From Streptomyces camponoticapitis (lineage in GTDB: Bacteria > Actinomycetota > Actinomycetes > Streptomycetales > Streptomycetaceae), in the NCBI RefSeq assembly GCF_014646115.1, contig NZ_BMMV01000034.1, positions 1 through 64,000 on the forward strand: a stretch of DNA of 64,000 nt. The letters run 5' to 3'. Positions 16,474-24,724 of this stretch are shown in pieces. The notes beneath the pieces are model-generated. The model was not told the DNA's origin. It ran no database searches and was given only the letters and a program-made list of their open reading frames with translations. The first letter of the stretch is position 1; every line of letters begins with the position of its first letter. The position numbers and the translations under genes are program-made.

Positions 16474-17568
16474 GTGTCCGCAGTCTCTTCGCGACTTCCG
16501 GTCTTCCCCTGGGACAAGCTGGAGCCCCACAAGGCGACCGCGTCGGCCCATCCGGACGGCATCGTGGACCTGTCCGTGGGGACGCCTGTGGACCCGGTCC
16601 CCGAGCTGATCCAGCGGGCCCTGGTCGGCGCGGCGAACTCGCCCGGCTATCCGACGGTGTGGGGCACGGCCGAGCTGCGTGACGCGCTGACGGGCTGGGC
16701 GGAACGGCGGCTCGGGGCGCGCGACGTCGCGCACACCAACGTCCTCCCGGTGGTCGGCTCCAAGGAACTGGTCGCCTGGCTGCCGACCCAGCTCGGCCTC
16801 GGCGCCGGCGACCGGGTCGCCTACCCCCGGCTGGCCTACCCGACGTACGAGGTGGGGGCCCGGCTGTCCGGGGCGGAGCCCGTCTCCTACGAGGACCCGA
16901 CCGAACTCGACCCGGCGGGCCTGAAGCTGCTCTGGCTCAACTCGCCGTCGAACCCGACCGGACGGGTCCTGGACAAGGCCGAGCTGACCCGGATCGTCGC
17001 CTGGGCCCGGGAGCACGGCGTGCTGCTCGTCAGCGACGAGTGCTATCTGGAACTCGGCTGGGAGGCCGAGCCCGTCTCCGTGCTCCACCCGGACGTCTGC
17101 GGAGGCTCGTACGAGGGCGTCGTGGCCGTCCACTCGCTCTCCAAGCGCTCCAACCTGGCCGGCTACCGGGCGGCCTTCGTCGTGGGCGACGCGGCCGTCC
17201 TGGGCGAGCTGCTCCAGATCCGCAAGCACGGCGGCATGATGACGCCGGCGCCGGTGCAGGCGGCGACCGTCGCGGCGCTCGGCGACGACACCCACGTGGC
17301 GGAGCAGCGCGCGCGGTACGCGGCCCGCCGTACCGCCCTGCGCGCTGCCCTGGTGGGCCACGGCTTCCGGATCGAGCACAGCGAGGCGAGCCTGTACCTG
17401 TGGGCGACGCGCGACGAGCCGTGCTGGCAGACGGTGGCGCACCTCGCGCAGCTGGGGATCCTGGTGGCGCCGGGGGACTTCTACGGCCCCGCGGGCGCGG
17501 CTTTCGTACGGGTGGCGCTCACGGCGACCGACGAGCGTGTGGAGGCCGCGGTCAAGAGGCTCGGCTGA
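16474..17568 (+). CDS. dapC: Succinyldiaminopimelate aminotransferase DapC
   Basis: This is a PLP-dependent class I aminotransferase of 364 residues. It makes N-succinyl-L,L-diaminopimelate from N-succinyl-amino-ketopimelate in the lysine/peptidoglycan branch. The PLP lysine is Lys224 in HSLSKRSNLAGYR, the cofactor Asn is in NSPSNPTGRV and the C-terminal Arg in FVRVALTATDER. The N-terminus SRLPVFPWDKL is typical of the actinobacterial DapC group. Start GTG 16474 is chosen because the frame upstream of it lies in the palindrome; GTG 16465 is an alternative. dapE, the next pathway enzyme, lies 2 kb downstream. Confidence 0.88.
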   Translation: MSAVSSRLPVFPWDKLEPHKATASAHPDGIVDLSVGTPVDPVPELIQRALVGAANSPGYPTVWGTAELRDALTGWAERRLGARDVAHTNVLPVVGSKELVAWLPTQLGLGAGDRVAYPRLAYPTYEVGARLSGAEPVSYEDPTELDPAGLKLLWLNSPSNPTGRVLDKAELTRIVAWAREHGVLLVSDECYLELGWEAEPVSVLHPDVCGGSYEGVVAVHSLSKRSNLAGYRAAFVVGDAAVLGELLQIRKHGGMMTPAPVQAATVAALGDDTHVAEQRARYAARRTALRAALVGHGFRIEHSEASLYLWATRDEPCWQTVAHLAQLGILVAPGDFYGPAGAAFVRVALTATDERVEAAVKRLG

Positions 17569-17598
17569 GGCCCGTCCGACGCGTGGGGGTCCGGAGCG

Positions 17599-17644
17599 AC
17601 GCGAAGGGGCCCGGGGAGCACGTGCTCCCCGGGCCCCTTCGCGT
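17599..17644. terminator. 46-base perfect palindrome, bidirectional terminator
   Basis: Arms of 23 bases (17599-17621 and 17622-17644) are exact reverse complements, with the GC-rich core GGGGCCCGGGGAGCAC. It sits between the convergent dapC and secreted-protein genes and can fold on either strand. Confidence 0.8.
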
Positions 17645-17672
17645 GTGTCCGTGCTTGCCGGACCGGCCTGTA

Positions 17673-18113
17673 TCAGCCGAGCGGCAGGGTGTTGACCGGC
17701 AGCTTGTCGGTGGGCAGGCCGTTTCCGAGGGAGTCGGTCGGCAGGCCGTTCTCGGTGACGGACGTGGCCGCGTCACCGAGGGTCTGACCCGCGCCGCCGG
17801 CGGCTTCACCGGCCGCCCGCTGAGCGACGGGGGTGGCGGACTTGGCCACGCCGCCGAGGGTCTTGCCGGCCGCCGGGACGGACGCGGCGATCGTCTCGCT
17901 GCCCGCCTCGCCCGCCAGACCGGTCGCCTGACGCGCGCCGTTGTCGAGCGTCTCACCAAGGGCGGCGCCGTCCAGCTGGGAGACGCTGCCGAGGTCGGCG
18001 GTCTGCGGGAGGGCTGCTGCGCTGGCGGAGCCGGCCGCACCGACCACGGGGGCTGCGCCCGCCGCGATGAGCAGCGCGGCACGGGCGATCCGACGGGTCA
18101 GGGGGAGGGACAT
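17673..18113 (-). CDS. Secreted small protein, Ala/Gly-rich, unknown function
   Basis: This is a 146-residue protein with a clear Sec signal peptide (RRIARAALLIAAGAAPVVGAAGSASA, probable cleavage after Ala-Ser-Ala near residue 32). The mature part is rich in Ala, Gly, Leu and Thr and has amphipathic repeats, ending in PTDSLGNGLPTDKLPVN-like segments. It has no Cys and no recognisable domain. Related Streptomyces proteins are often labelled ATP-binding, which the sequence does not support since no P-loop is present. It is preceded by a candidate promoter at 18231-18258. Confidence 0.72.
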   Translation of the reverse strand: MSLPLTRRIARAALLIAAGAAPVVGAAGSASAAALPQTADLGSVSQLDGAALGETLDNGARQATGLAGEAGSETIAASVPAAGKTLGGVAKSATPVAQRAAGEAAGGAGQTLGDAATSVTENGLPTDSLGNGLPTDKLPVNTLPLG

Positions 18114-18230
18114 GATGCTCCTTCGAGCGGGAGAGGAAATTGTCGTGTCCAGCGATCGGACGCTGTGACAACCCCTCGAAGGGCATCGGAGGTTGCGGTG
18201 CGCGAGGGTAAAGAATTGGTAATGCGTCGC

Positions 18231-18258
18231 ATTATCGGTTACGGATAAAAACGGTCAA
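18231..18258 (-). promoter_or_regulatory. Promoter candidate for the secreted small protein
   Basis: On the minus strand TTGACC (18258-18253), a 16-base spacer and GATAAT (18236-18231) match a housekeeping promoter. The surrounding 18181-18300 stretch is conspicuously AT-rich for this genome. The transcript leader would be about 110 bases. Confidence 0.5.
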
Positions 18259-18402
18259 AGGATCCTCGGTGCGGAGATCTGGCGAACCGTCACTTCGCTT
18301 TTGTGACAAGGAATTTGGCGACACGCCACGGAATCGCCGAGTGGGGCCGCGCAATGCCGTTCGGATATGCCGGAGCTACTCCGTTCGGGCGACCCGGACG
18401 TA

Positions 18403-19398
18403 CTACTGCGCGATCCGCATTCGAACGTCGTTCCCGCCGGATTTCTCCGGGCCCGATGCGCCGTCGGTCTTCCGCCAGCCCTGGTCGGACCTCTCCACGC
18501 TCCACACCCGGTCTCCCACGGAGACCTCGGTGATGCGCAGATCGGCGGAGTGCGCCACAGCCCAGTGGGCGAGTTCCCAGCCGCGCGCCTCGTCCGAGCC
18601 GCCGACCGGCACCGCGACCTCGGCCGGGCTTTTGACGTCGGTCTGTTCGGCCCTCTCGCCGCCCGCCTGTCCGTCGGCCCGTCCCGGCGCCTCGCCGCCT
18701 TCCGCGGACGTGCTGGCGGCGTCGGCGGCGTCGGCCTTCGGCAGGACCTCGGGCCCGAAGGCGCGCGTCAGGGCCGCCCGTACCTTCGCCGGATCGCCCG
18801 GTTCGCCGTCGCTCCCGCCCGTGCAGGTCAGCGTCGCGGCCGCCCGGCCGGTGAGCGCGGCGGACAGCAGCGTCGCGTCCGGCTCGTGCTTCGCGTACGC
18901 CTGCGGGAAACCGCTGCGCTGGACGCGCTGCGCCGCCTCCGTAAGAGGAAGCCGTGAGTAGCCGGGGACCTCGGCGAGTCCCGCGTAGAACTTCCCGGCC
19001 GAGTACACCGGGTCGAGGATCTGCTCCACCGTCCCCCAGCCCTTCGAAGGGCGCTGCTGGAAGAGGCCGACGGAGTCCCGGTCTCCGTGGTCGATATTGC
19101 GCAGCGCCGACTCCTGGAGAGCGGTCGCCAGAGCGATCGTGACGGCGCGCTCGGGCATGCCGCGGGTGGTGCCGACCGCGGAGATCGTGGCGGCGTTCGC
19201 GGCCTGCTCCGGGCTCATCTCGTACGTGGGGACGTCGCCGTCGGACGAGTCGGTGGCCCGCGCGGTGCAGCGCGGCGGGCCGCCGTCGCCGGAGATGTGG
19301 CGCACCACGAGGTAGCCGGCCAGCGCGACGAGCACGGCGAACCCGGCCGCGATACGCAGGAGTCGGCCGCGACGGGGAGAGGGGGCGGTCTCGGACAC
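18403..19398 (-). CDS. Membrane-anchored lysozyme-like (transglycosylase-fold) protein
   Basis: This is a 331-residue protein with a single N-terminal membrane helix (about residues 13-32) and an extracytoplasmic domain resembling soluble lytic transglycosylases. It has a Glu in ALQESAL, followed by DSVGLFQQRPSKGWG and a downstream region with LPLTEAAQRVQRSGFP. Members are often misnamed heavy-metal transporters. I infer cleavage or binding of peptidoglycan, with Glu of QESAL as the candidate acid. The C-terminal 90 residues are Ala/Glu-rich and end in a small beta domain. The start is GTG 19398. It is divergent from dapE. Confidence 0.72.
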   Translation of the reverse strand: MSETAPSPRRGRLLRIAAGFAVLVALAGYLVVRHISGDGGPPRCTARATDSSDGDVPTYEMSPEQAANAATISAVGTTRGMPERAVTIALATALQESALRNIDHGDRDSVGLFQQRPSKGWGTVEQILDPVYSAGKFYAGLAEVPGYSRLPLTEAAQRVQRSGFPQAYAKHEPDATLLSAALTGRAAATLTCTGGSDGEPGDPAKVRAALTRAFGPEVLPKADAADAASTSAEGGEAPGRADGQAGGERAEQTDVKSPAEVAVPVGGSDEARGWELAHWAVAHSADLRITEVSVGDRVWSVERSDQGWRKTDGASGPEKSGGNDVRMRIAQ

Positions 19399-19481
19399 GC
19401 CGCCCACCGTACCGGCCCCGCCGGTGGGCCAGGACCCGTTCGCCCTTCCCCTGCCGCCCCCGCCGGACACGGGCCACGTCG

Positions 19482-19487
19482 TAGGGT
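19482..19487 (+). promoter_or_regulatory. TANNNT -10 box for leaderless dapE mRNA
   Basis: TAGGGT ends 6 bases before the dapE ATG (19494) and no Shine-Dalgarno is present, which suggests a leaderless message. No good -35 is seen. Confidence 0.5.
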
Positions 19488-19493
19488 CTGGCC

Positions 19494-20585
19494 ATGCCTG
19501 AAACAAAGCCCGGAACCACGCTGGACCTCACGCTGGACGCCCCGGAGCTCACCGCCCGGCTCGTCGACATCCCGTCCGTCAGCGGCGCCGAGAAGCCCCT
19601 CGCCGACGCCGTGGAGGAGGCGCTGCGCGCGCTGCCGCATCTCTCCGTCGAGCGGTACGGCAACAACGTCGTGGCGCGTACGGATCTCGGGCGGGCCGAG
19701 CGGGTCATCCTGGCCGGCCACATCGACACCGTCCCGATCGCGGACAACGTGCCCTCCAGGCTGGACGAGAACGGCATCCTCTGGGGCTGCGGCACCACCG
19801 ACATGAAGTCGGGCGTCGCCGTCCAGCTGCGCATCGCCGCGACCGTCCCCGAGCCCAACCGCGACCTCACCTTCGTCTTCTACGACAACGAGGAGGTCGC
19901 CGCCGACCTCAACGGCCTGGGGCACGTGGCCGCGGCCCGCCCCGACCTCCTGGAGGCGGACTTCGCCGTCCTGCTCGAACCCTCGGACGCGCAGGTCGAG
20001 GGCGGCTGCCAGGGGACGCTGCGGGTCCACCTCCGTACGGAGGGCGAGCGCGCGCACTCCGCGCGCGGCTGGATGGGGTCGAACGCCATCCACGCCGCCG
20101 CGCCGATCCTGGCCCGCCTCGCCGCGTACGAACCGCGCCGCCCGGTGATCGACGGACTGGAGTACCGGGAGGGGCTGAACGCCGTGGCGATCGAGGGGGG
20201 TGTGGCGAACAACGTCATCCCCGACGCCTGCACCGTGGTGGTCAACTACCGCTACGCGCCGGACCGTGGCGAGGAGGAGGCGGTGGCGCACGTGCGCGAG
20301 GTGTTCGCCGACTGCGGGGTCCGGGAGTTCGTCGTGGACGATCACTCGGGCGCGGCCCTGCCCGGTCTCTCGCACCCCGCGGCGGCCGCGTTCATGGCGG
20401 CCGTGGGCGGCACCGCGCAGCCCAAGTTCGGCTGGACGGACGTCTCGCGCTTCGGCGCGCTGGGGGTGCCCGCGGTCAATTACGGCCCGGGGGACGCGCT
20501 CCTGGCCCACAAGCGCGACGAGCACGTGGCCGTCGAGCGGATCACGCACTGCGAGAACCGGCTGCGGGAGTGGCTGAGCGCCTGA
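19494..20585 (+). CDS. dapE: Succinyl-diaminopimelate desuccinylase DapE
   Basis: This M20 family metallohydrolase has 363 residues and cleaves N-succinyl-L,L-diaminopimelate to L,L-diaminopimelate and succinate for lysine and peptidoglycan synthesis. Metal ligands and catalytic residues are visible: His76 and Asp78 in AGHIDTVP, the bridging Asp in GTTDMKSG, the Glu-Glu pair in YDNEEVA, and the last His in LLAHKRDEHV. It acts in the cytoplasm one step after DapC (16474). The gene is divergent from the lysozyme-like protein with under 100 bases between starts. Confidence 0.93.
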   Translation: MPETKPGTTLDLTLDAPELTARLVDIPSVSGAEKPLADAVEEALRALPHLSVERYGNNVVARTDLGRAERVILAGHIDTVPIADNVPSRLDENGILWGCGTTDMKSGVAVQLRIAATVPEPNRDLTFVFYDNEEVAADLNGLGHVAAARPDLLEADFAVLLEPSDAQVEGGCQGTLRVHLRTEGERAHSARGWMGSNAIHAAAPILARLAAYEPRRPVIDGLEYREGLNAVAIEGGVANNVIPDACTVVVNYRYAPDRGEEEAVAHVREVFADCGVREFVVDDHSGAALPGLSHPAAAAFMAAVGGTAQPKFGWTDVSRFGALGVPAVNYGPGDALLAHKRDEHVAVERITHCENRLREWLSA

Positions 20586-20752
20586 GGGGTGTCCGGCGGA
20601 CCTGCCCGGGACGGCCCCGGGCGGGTCGTGTCCGGCGGGATACGGCGGTCGGCAGGGCAGGGGAGCCGGACCGTCCGCCGGAATTTCGCCGTTTGTCACC
20701 TCCATGGATCTACGCTGGCCCGGAACTGGCACAGCAGCGGAGGGAGCAGTCC

Positions 20753-21502
20753 ATGGGCAGTCCTGAGGAAGCACGGAAGCCGGACACGCAGCGTCTCGGG
20801 CCGGTGCTGCGTCGCCGGGACCAGGTGCAGGCAGGCACCACCGACCAGCGGCTGCTGGACACCGAGGGCGACTCCGAGTGGGTGCACACCGATCCCTGGC
20901 GGGTCATGCGCATCCAGTCCGAGTTCGTGGAGGGCTTCGGCGCGCTCGCCGAACTCCCCAGCGCCATCAGCGTCTTCGGATCGGCCCGCACGCCCGTCGA
21001 CTCGCCGGACTACGAGTCGGGCGTCCGGATCGGCCGGGCACTGGTCGAGGCCGGTTTCGCGGTGATCACCGGGGGCGGCCCCGGCGCGATGGAGGCGGCG
21101 AACAAGGGCGCGCGGGAGGCCAAGGGCATCTCCGTGGGGCTCGGCATCGAGCTGCCCTTCGAGCAGGGGCTCAACCCGCACGTCGACATCGGGGTCAACT
21201 TCCGTTACTTCTTTGTCCGGAAGACGATGTTCGTGAAGTATGCGCAGGGCTTCGTGGTGCTGCCCGGCGGCCTCGGCACGCTGGACGAACTGTTCGAGGC
21301 GCTCACGCTGGTCCAGACCCGCAAGGTGACCCGCTTCCCCATCGTCCTCTTCGGGACGCGGTACTGGACCGGGCTCATCGACTGGCTGCGGGACACCGTC
21401 GTGGCGCAGGGCAAGGCGTCCGAGAAGGACCTGCTGCTGTTCCACGTCACGGACGACGTGGACGAGGCGGTGGCGCTGGTGACCAAGGAGACCGGCAAGT
21501 AG
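20753..21502 (+). CDS. LOG family protein (TIGR00730)
   Basis: This is a 249-residue protein with a Rossmann-type fold of the lysine-decarboxylase-like / LOG group. Both hallmark motifs are present: the nucleotide-binding GGGPGAMEAANKGA and the PGGLGTLDELFE signature. Characterised LOG proteins cleave cytokinin riboside monophosphates or other nucleotide monophosphates to ribose phosphate and base. The M. tuberculosis homologue Rv1205 makes cytokinins. A polar N-terminus of about 65 residues is common in the actinobacterial form. The start follows GGAGGGA. Its stop is only three bases from the stop of the convergent folP2-like gene. Confidence 0.87.
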   Translation: MGSPEEARKPDTQRLGPVLRRRDQVQAGTTDQRLLDTEGDSEWVHTDPWRVMRIQSEFVEGFGALAELPSAISVFGSARTPVDSPDYESGVRIGRALVEAGFAVITGGGPGAMEAANKGAREAKGISVGLGIELPFEQGLNPHVDIGVNFRYFFVRKTMFVKYAQGFVVLPGGLGTLDELFEALTLVQTRKVTRFPIVLFGTRYWTGLIDWLRDTVVAQGKASEKDLLLFHVTDDVDEAVALVTKETGK

Positions 21503-21505
21503 TGC

Positions 21506-22378
21506 TCAGGCCAGTCCCCGGCGGGCCACCGCCGGGGGCCGGTGGCCCGCGATGGACGCCACCATGTCCAGCACCTGCTTCGTCTCGGCCACCTCGTGCA
21601 CGCGGTAGATCCGCGCGCCGAGCCAGGCCGAGACGGCGGTCGTCGCGAGTGTCCCGATCACCCGCTCCTTCACCGGTCTGTCGAGCGTCTCGCCGACGAA
21701 GTCCTTGTTGGACAGCGACACGAGCACCGGCCAGCCGGTCTCCGTCATCTCGTCGAGCCTGCGGGTCGCCTCCAGTGAATGCCGGGTGCTCTTCCCGAAG
21801 TCGTGCCCCGGATCGATCATGATCGCGTCCCTGCGCACGCCCAGCTCCACGGCCCGGTCGGCCAGCCCGAGCGTCACCCGGAGAATGTCCGCGACCACGT
21901 CGTTGTAGGCGATCCGGTGCGGCCGGGTCCGCGGCTCGGCCCCGCCCGCGTGCGTACAGACCAGCCCCGCGCCGTACCGGGCCGCGACCTCGGCGAGCGC
22001 CGGATCCACCCCGCCCCAGGCATCGTTGAGCACATCGGCGCCCGCCTCGCAGACGGCCTCGCCGACCTCGTGCCGCCAGGTGTCGACGCTGATCACCACG
22101 TCCGGGTAGCGCCTGCGGACCTCGGCGACGAAGCCGACCGTCCGGCGCGCCTCCTCCTCCGCCGTCACCTCGTCACCCGGTCCGGCCTTCACCCCGCCGA
22201 TGTCGATGATCGCGGCGCCCTCGGACACCGCCCGCTCCACCCGGTCGAGCGCGGGCTGGTCGCGGAAGGTCGCGCCCTGGTCGTAGAAGGAGTCCGGCGT
22301 CCGGTTGACGATGGCCATGATCACCGGCTCGTACGGGCCGAACTCCCGCCGTCCCAGCCGCAGAGTGCCGCTGCTCAT
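21506..22378 (-). CDS. folP2: Dihydropteroate synthase homologue, FolP2 type
   Basis: This is a 290-residue TIM-barrel of the pterin-binding family with the N-terminal motif VIMAIVNRTPDSFYD, the Gly-rich DIGGVKAGPG and SVDTWRHEV. The text VGGVKAGPG and IDPGHDFGKS track M. tuberculosis FolP2 (Rv1207), a paralogue reported to lack dihydropteroate synthase activity, instead of the folate-operon FolP. Streptomyces folP normally lies with folE/folB/folK, none of which are here. So the true reaction is uncertain. Start ATG 22378 is preferred; a TTG at 22420 is in frame. It lies divergent from the DivIVA-domain gene, and a TAGGGT box at 22424-22429 (minus strand) may drive it. Confidence 0.82.
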   Translation of the reverse strand: MSSGTLRLGRREFGPYEPVIMAIVNRTPDSFYDQGATFRDQPALDRVERAVSEGAAIIDIGGVKAGPGDEVTAEEEARRTVGFVAEVRRRYPDVVISVDTWRHEVGEAVCEAGADVLNDAWGGVDPALAEVAARYGAGLVCTHAGGAEPRTRPHRIAYNDVVADILRVTLGLADRAVELGVRRDAIMIDPGHDFGKSTRHSLEATRRLDEMTETGWPVLVSLSNKDFVGETLDRPVKERVIGTLATTAVSAWLGARIYRVHEVAETKQVLDMVASIAGHRPPAVARRGLA

Positions 22379-22489
22379 CCCCTGGTCACCGCCCGTTCCA
22401 GCCGTCCGTGCCGTTGCCAACAGACCCTAACTGTCGGTCCCGCATGGCACGATCGGCACCGGACGTTTTCCTGCCCCGGGGAGAAGCAC

Positions 22490-22843
22490 GTGTTCTTGTT
22501 CTTGCTCATCGCGATGGTCGTGGTGGTGGCCTCGGTCACCCTCGCGGTGGTCGGCGGCGGCGACCGCGAGGTGCTGCCCGAGGCCGCGCCCGAACTCCTC
22601 GTGGACCCGCTGCCCACGACACGCCCGGTGGGCCGGGCCGACATAGAGGCCCTGCGGCTGCCGCTCGCCCTCCGGGGCTACCGGATGGCGGACGTGGACG
22701 AGGTGCTGGCGAGGGTCGGCGCAGAGCTGGCCGAGAGGGACTCCCGGATCGCCGAGCTGGAGTCCACCCTGGCGGGCGCCCAGGCGGCGGCGGTCGGCGG
22801 GCCCGACCTCTTCAAGAACCCGGGCGAGGAGGACAGGCGGTGA
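22490..22843 (+). CDS. DivIVA-domain small membrane protein
   Basis: This is a 117-residue protein with an N-terminal membrane helix (FLFLLIAMVVVVASVTLAVV), a short linker and the DivIVA-type motif LPLALRGYRMADVDEVLARV near residues 60-79, then a short coiled coil (AELAERDSRIAELE). It lacks the first membrane-curvature segment of true DivIVA, so it is probably a helper at the membrane, not the polarity protein itself. It is like Rv1209. GTG follows GGGGAG. Its stop overlaps the tag start as GTGA. Confidence 0.8.
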   Translation: MFLFLLIAMVVVVASVTLAVVGGGDREVLPEAAPELLVDPLPTTRPVGRADIEALRLPLALRGYRMADVDEVLARVGAELAERDSRIAELESTLAGAQAAAVGGPDLFKNPGEEDRR

Positions 22844-23439
22844 CCGACGGCGGAGCGGTGGCGGGGCCGGACGGCGAGCTGCGCTGTCCCTGGGGCCTGT
22901 CGACCGAGGACTACGTGAAGTATCACGACGAGGAGTGGGGGCGCCCCGTCCACGGCGACGACGCGCTCTTCGAGCGGCTGTGCCTGGAGGCGTTCCAGTC
23001 CGGCCTCTCCTGGATCACGATCCTGCGCCGCCGTGAGGGCTTCCGCCGGGCCTTCGCCGGATTCCACATCCCGGCGGTCGCCGCCTTCACCGACGCGGAC
23101 GCCGCGCGGCTGCTGACCGACGAGGGCATCATCCGCAACCGCGCCAAGATCGACGCCACCCTCGCCAACGCGCGCGAGCTGGCCGGCTGGTCCGCCGGGG
23201 AGCTGGACACGCTCATCTGGTCGTACGCCCCGGACCCGGCGACGCGCCCGGTACCGAAGACGGTCGCGGACGTCCCGCCGGTCAGCGACGAGTCCACCGC
23301 GCTGGCCAAGGCGCTGAAGAAGCGCGGCATCCGGTTCGTGGGCCCGACGACGGCGTACGCGCTGATGCAGGCGTGCGGCCTGGTGGACGACCACCTGGCC
23401 GGCTGCCTGGTCCGCCGCAAGCTGGCCGAGGCGGCGTAG
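22840..23439 (+). CDS. tag: DNA-3-methyladenine glycosylase I
   Basis: This base-excision repair enzyme of 199 residues excises 3-methyladenine from alkylated DNA. The Tag zinc site is present: Cys in RCPWG near residue 16, His in KYHDEEWG, and the C-terminal His and Cys in DDHLAGC. The core LCLEAFQSGLSWITILRRREGFR is diagnostic. The start GTG overlaps the DivIVA-domain gene stop by four bases, so the two are translated together, as with Rv1209-Rv1210 of M. tuberculosis. Confidence 0.93.
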   Translation: MTDGGAVAGPDGELRCPWGLSTEDYVKYHDEEWGRPVHGDDALFERLCLEAFQSGLSWITILRRREGFRRAFAGFHIPAVAAFTDADAARLLTDEGIIRNRAKIDATLANARELAGWSAGELDTLIWSYAPDPATRPVPKTVADVPPVSDESTALAKALKKRGIRFVGPTTAYALMQACGLVDDHLAGCLVRRKLAEAA

Positions 23440-23550
23440 GACCGGGCCGGCGGACCCTCGCCGGCCCGGCCCTGTACGGCGCCGCACCGCGCCGTCGGAT
23501 CGTGCGCGTACGGCCGGTCCATCCACAACGCCGACCCTCCGCCTTCGAAC

Positions 23551-23595
23551 GGCCCGGGGCTCCCGGCGGTTCGCCGCCGCCGGGAGTCCCGGGCC
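23551..23595. terminator. Terminator hairpin between convergent tag and hydratase genes
   Basis: A 19-bp stem (23551-23569 with 23577-23595, one G-T wobble) encloses a 7-base loop, directly before the stop of the opposing enoyl-CoA hydratase gene. Confidence 0.75.
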
Positions 23596-23598
23596 GTG

Positions 23599-24399
23599 TC
23601 AGCGGCCCACGTAGCGGGGCTTCGCCTTGTCGAGGAAGGCCTGGACCGCGATGCCGTGGTCCTGCGACGCGCCCGCCCGGTTCTGGAGTTCGTCCTCCTT
23701 CTCCAGCGTCTCGGCCAGCGAATGGCCGGCGCCGTACGCCAGGGACTCCTTCAGCGCCGCGTACGCCAGCGTGGGGCCCTCCGCGAGGGCGCGCGCGACC
23801 GCCGCCGCCTCTGCGGCGAGGTCGGCCGCGGGGACCAGCTTGTTGACGATCCCCAGCTCGTACGCCTGCCCCGCCGTGACCGAGCGCGGGAACATCAGCA
23901 GGTCGGCCGCTCTGCTCGCGCCGATCAGCCGGGGCAGCGTCCACGACACGCCGGAGTCGGCCGTCAGTGCCACCCCCGCGAACGAGGTGTTGAAGGAGGC
24001 CGTGTCGGCGACGACGCGGTAGTCGCAGGCGAGCGCGAAGCCCAGCCCGGCTCCGGCCGCGACCCCGTTGACCCCCGCCACGACCGGCTTCGCCATCTCG
24101 GTCAGGGTCCGCACGATGGGGTTGTAGTGCTCGCCCACGGTCCGCATGGTCCCGCCGCTGCCGTCGGCCGTGTCGGCCGCCAGGAGGGAGACGTGCTCCT
24201 TCAGGTCCTGCCCCACGCAGAAGGCCCGCCCGGTGGCGGTGAGGAGCACGGCCCGTACGGCGGGGTCGTCCGCGGCGGTACGCAGCGCTTCCCGCAGGGC
24301 GACCTTGGCCGCGACGTTCAGCGCGTTCATGGCCTCGGGCCGGTTGATCGTGACGGTCGCGAGCCCGTCGCCCACCTCGTACAGCACCGTGTCGGCCAT
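23599..24399 (-). CDS. Enoyl-CoA hydratase/isomerase, PaaG-like
   Basis: This is a 266-residue crotonase-fold enzyme. The CoA oxyanion-hole segments are GRAFCVGQDLKEH and GVAAGAGLGFALACDY. The third motif reads TADSGVSWTLPRLIG, with Asp where hydratases carry a catalytic Glu. This is the pattern of PaaG-type isomerases acting on phenylacetate-derived or other acyl-CoAs. No other phenylacetate gene is nearby, so the substrate is open. Start ATG 24399 has GAGGAG nine bases upstream. A 23-base dyad at 24471-24493 may regulate it. Confidence 0.85.
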   Translation of the reverse strand: MADTVLYEVGDGLATVTINRPEAMNALNVAAKVALREALRTAADDPAVRAVLLTATGRAFCVGQDLKEHVSLLAADTADGSGGTMRTVGEHYNPIVRTLTEMAKPVVAGVNGVAAGAGLGFALACDYRVVADTASFNTSFAGVALTADSGVSWTLPRLIGASRAADLLMFPRSVTAGQAYELGIVNKLVPAADLAAEAAAVARALAEGPTLAYAALKESLAYGAGHSLAETLEKEDELQNRAGASQDHGIAVQAFLDKAKPRYVGR

Positions 24400-24470
24400 G
24401 ATCGGATCTCCTCTGCGGCTCTGACTGCCCGTCCAACTGTCCTGTCCGGCCCCAGCATGGCGGAGATCAC

Positions 24471-24493
24471 CGCAGGTCGGCATGTGACCTGCG
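24471..24493. promoter_or_regulatory. Dyad operator candidate upstream of the hydratase gene
   Basis: CGCAGGTC (24471-24478) and GACCTGCG (24486-24493) are perfect inverted repeats separated by 7 bases, about 75 bases upstream of the hydratase start. Length and symmetry suit a dimeric repressor site; the regulator is unknown. Confidence 0.45.
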
Positions 24494-24602
24494 TCAAAGA
24501 ATCCACGGCCGTGAAGCCGTGAACAGCGGCGAAGTATCGCAGGCGGATCGCCGAATTGAGTCGTTTTGAGAGAGCGCGTTGCGCAAGCGATGCCGTCCGA
24601 TG

Positions 24603-24633
24603 TTGGTCATCGGGTCCCGCCATGCGGGATAAT
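24603..24633 (+). promoter_or_regulatory. Promoter candidate for the DUF3117 gene
   Basis: TTGGTC (24603-24608) and GATAAT (24628-24633, preceded by TGCGG) are separated by 19 bases, slightly long. A transcript starting near 24640 would have a leader of about 85 bases carrying GAAGGGG before the ATG. Confidence 0.4.
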
Positions 24634-24724
24634 GGCCTGGAAGCAATGTGTTCGATGCCGGTGACACAGCGCCTGTCATGGGGCCGCCGGCTGCGATGAG
24701 CTGGTTTCAGGAAGGGGAACGAGC

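Larger units (their letters stand above)
24400..24724. other. Intergenic region with divergent promoters
   Basis: This is a 325-base gap between the hydratase gene (leftward) and the DUF3117 gene (rightward). It holds the dyad at 24471-24493 on the hydratase side and a GATAAT-type promoter on the DUF3117 side. It contains no frame with coding-like third positions. Confidence 0.6.

Noticed and set aside
17673-18113. ATP-binding protein label for the secreted small protein
   Set aside because: There is no P-loop or other nucleotide-binding motif, and the protein is a signal-peptide-bearing Ala/Gly-rich chain.
18403-19398. Heavy-metal transporter label for the lysozyme-like protein
   Set aside because: It has one membrane helix and a transglycosylase-like pattern, with no metal-binding or transport domain.
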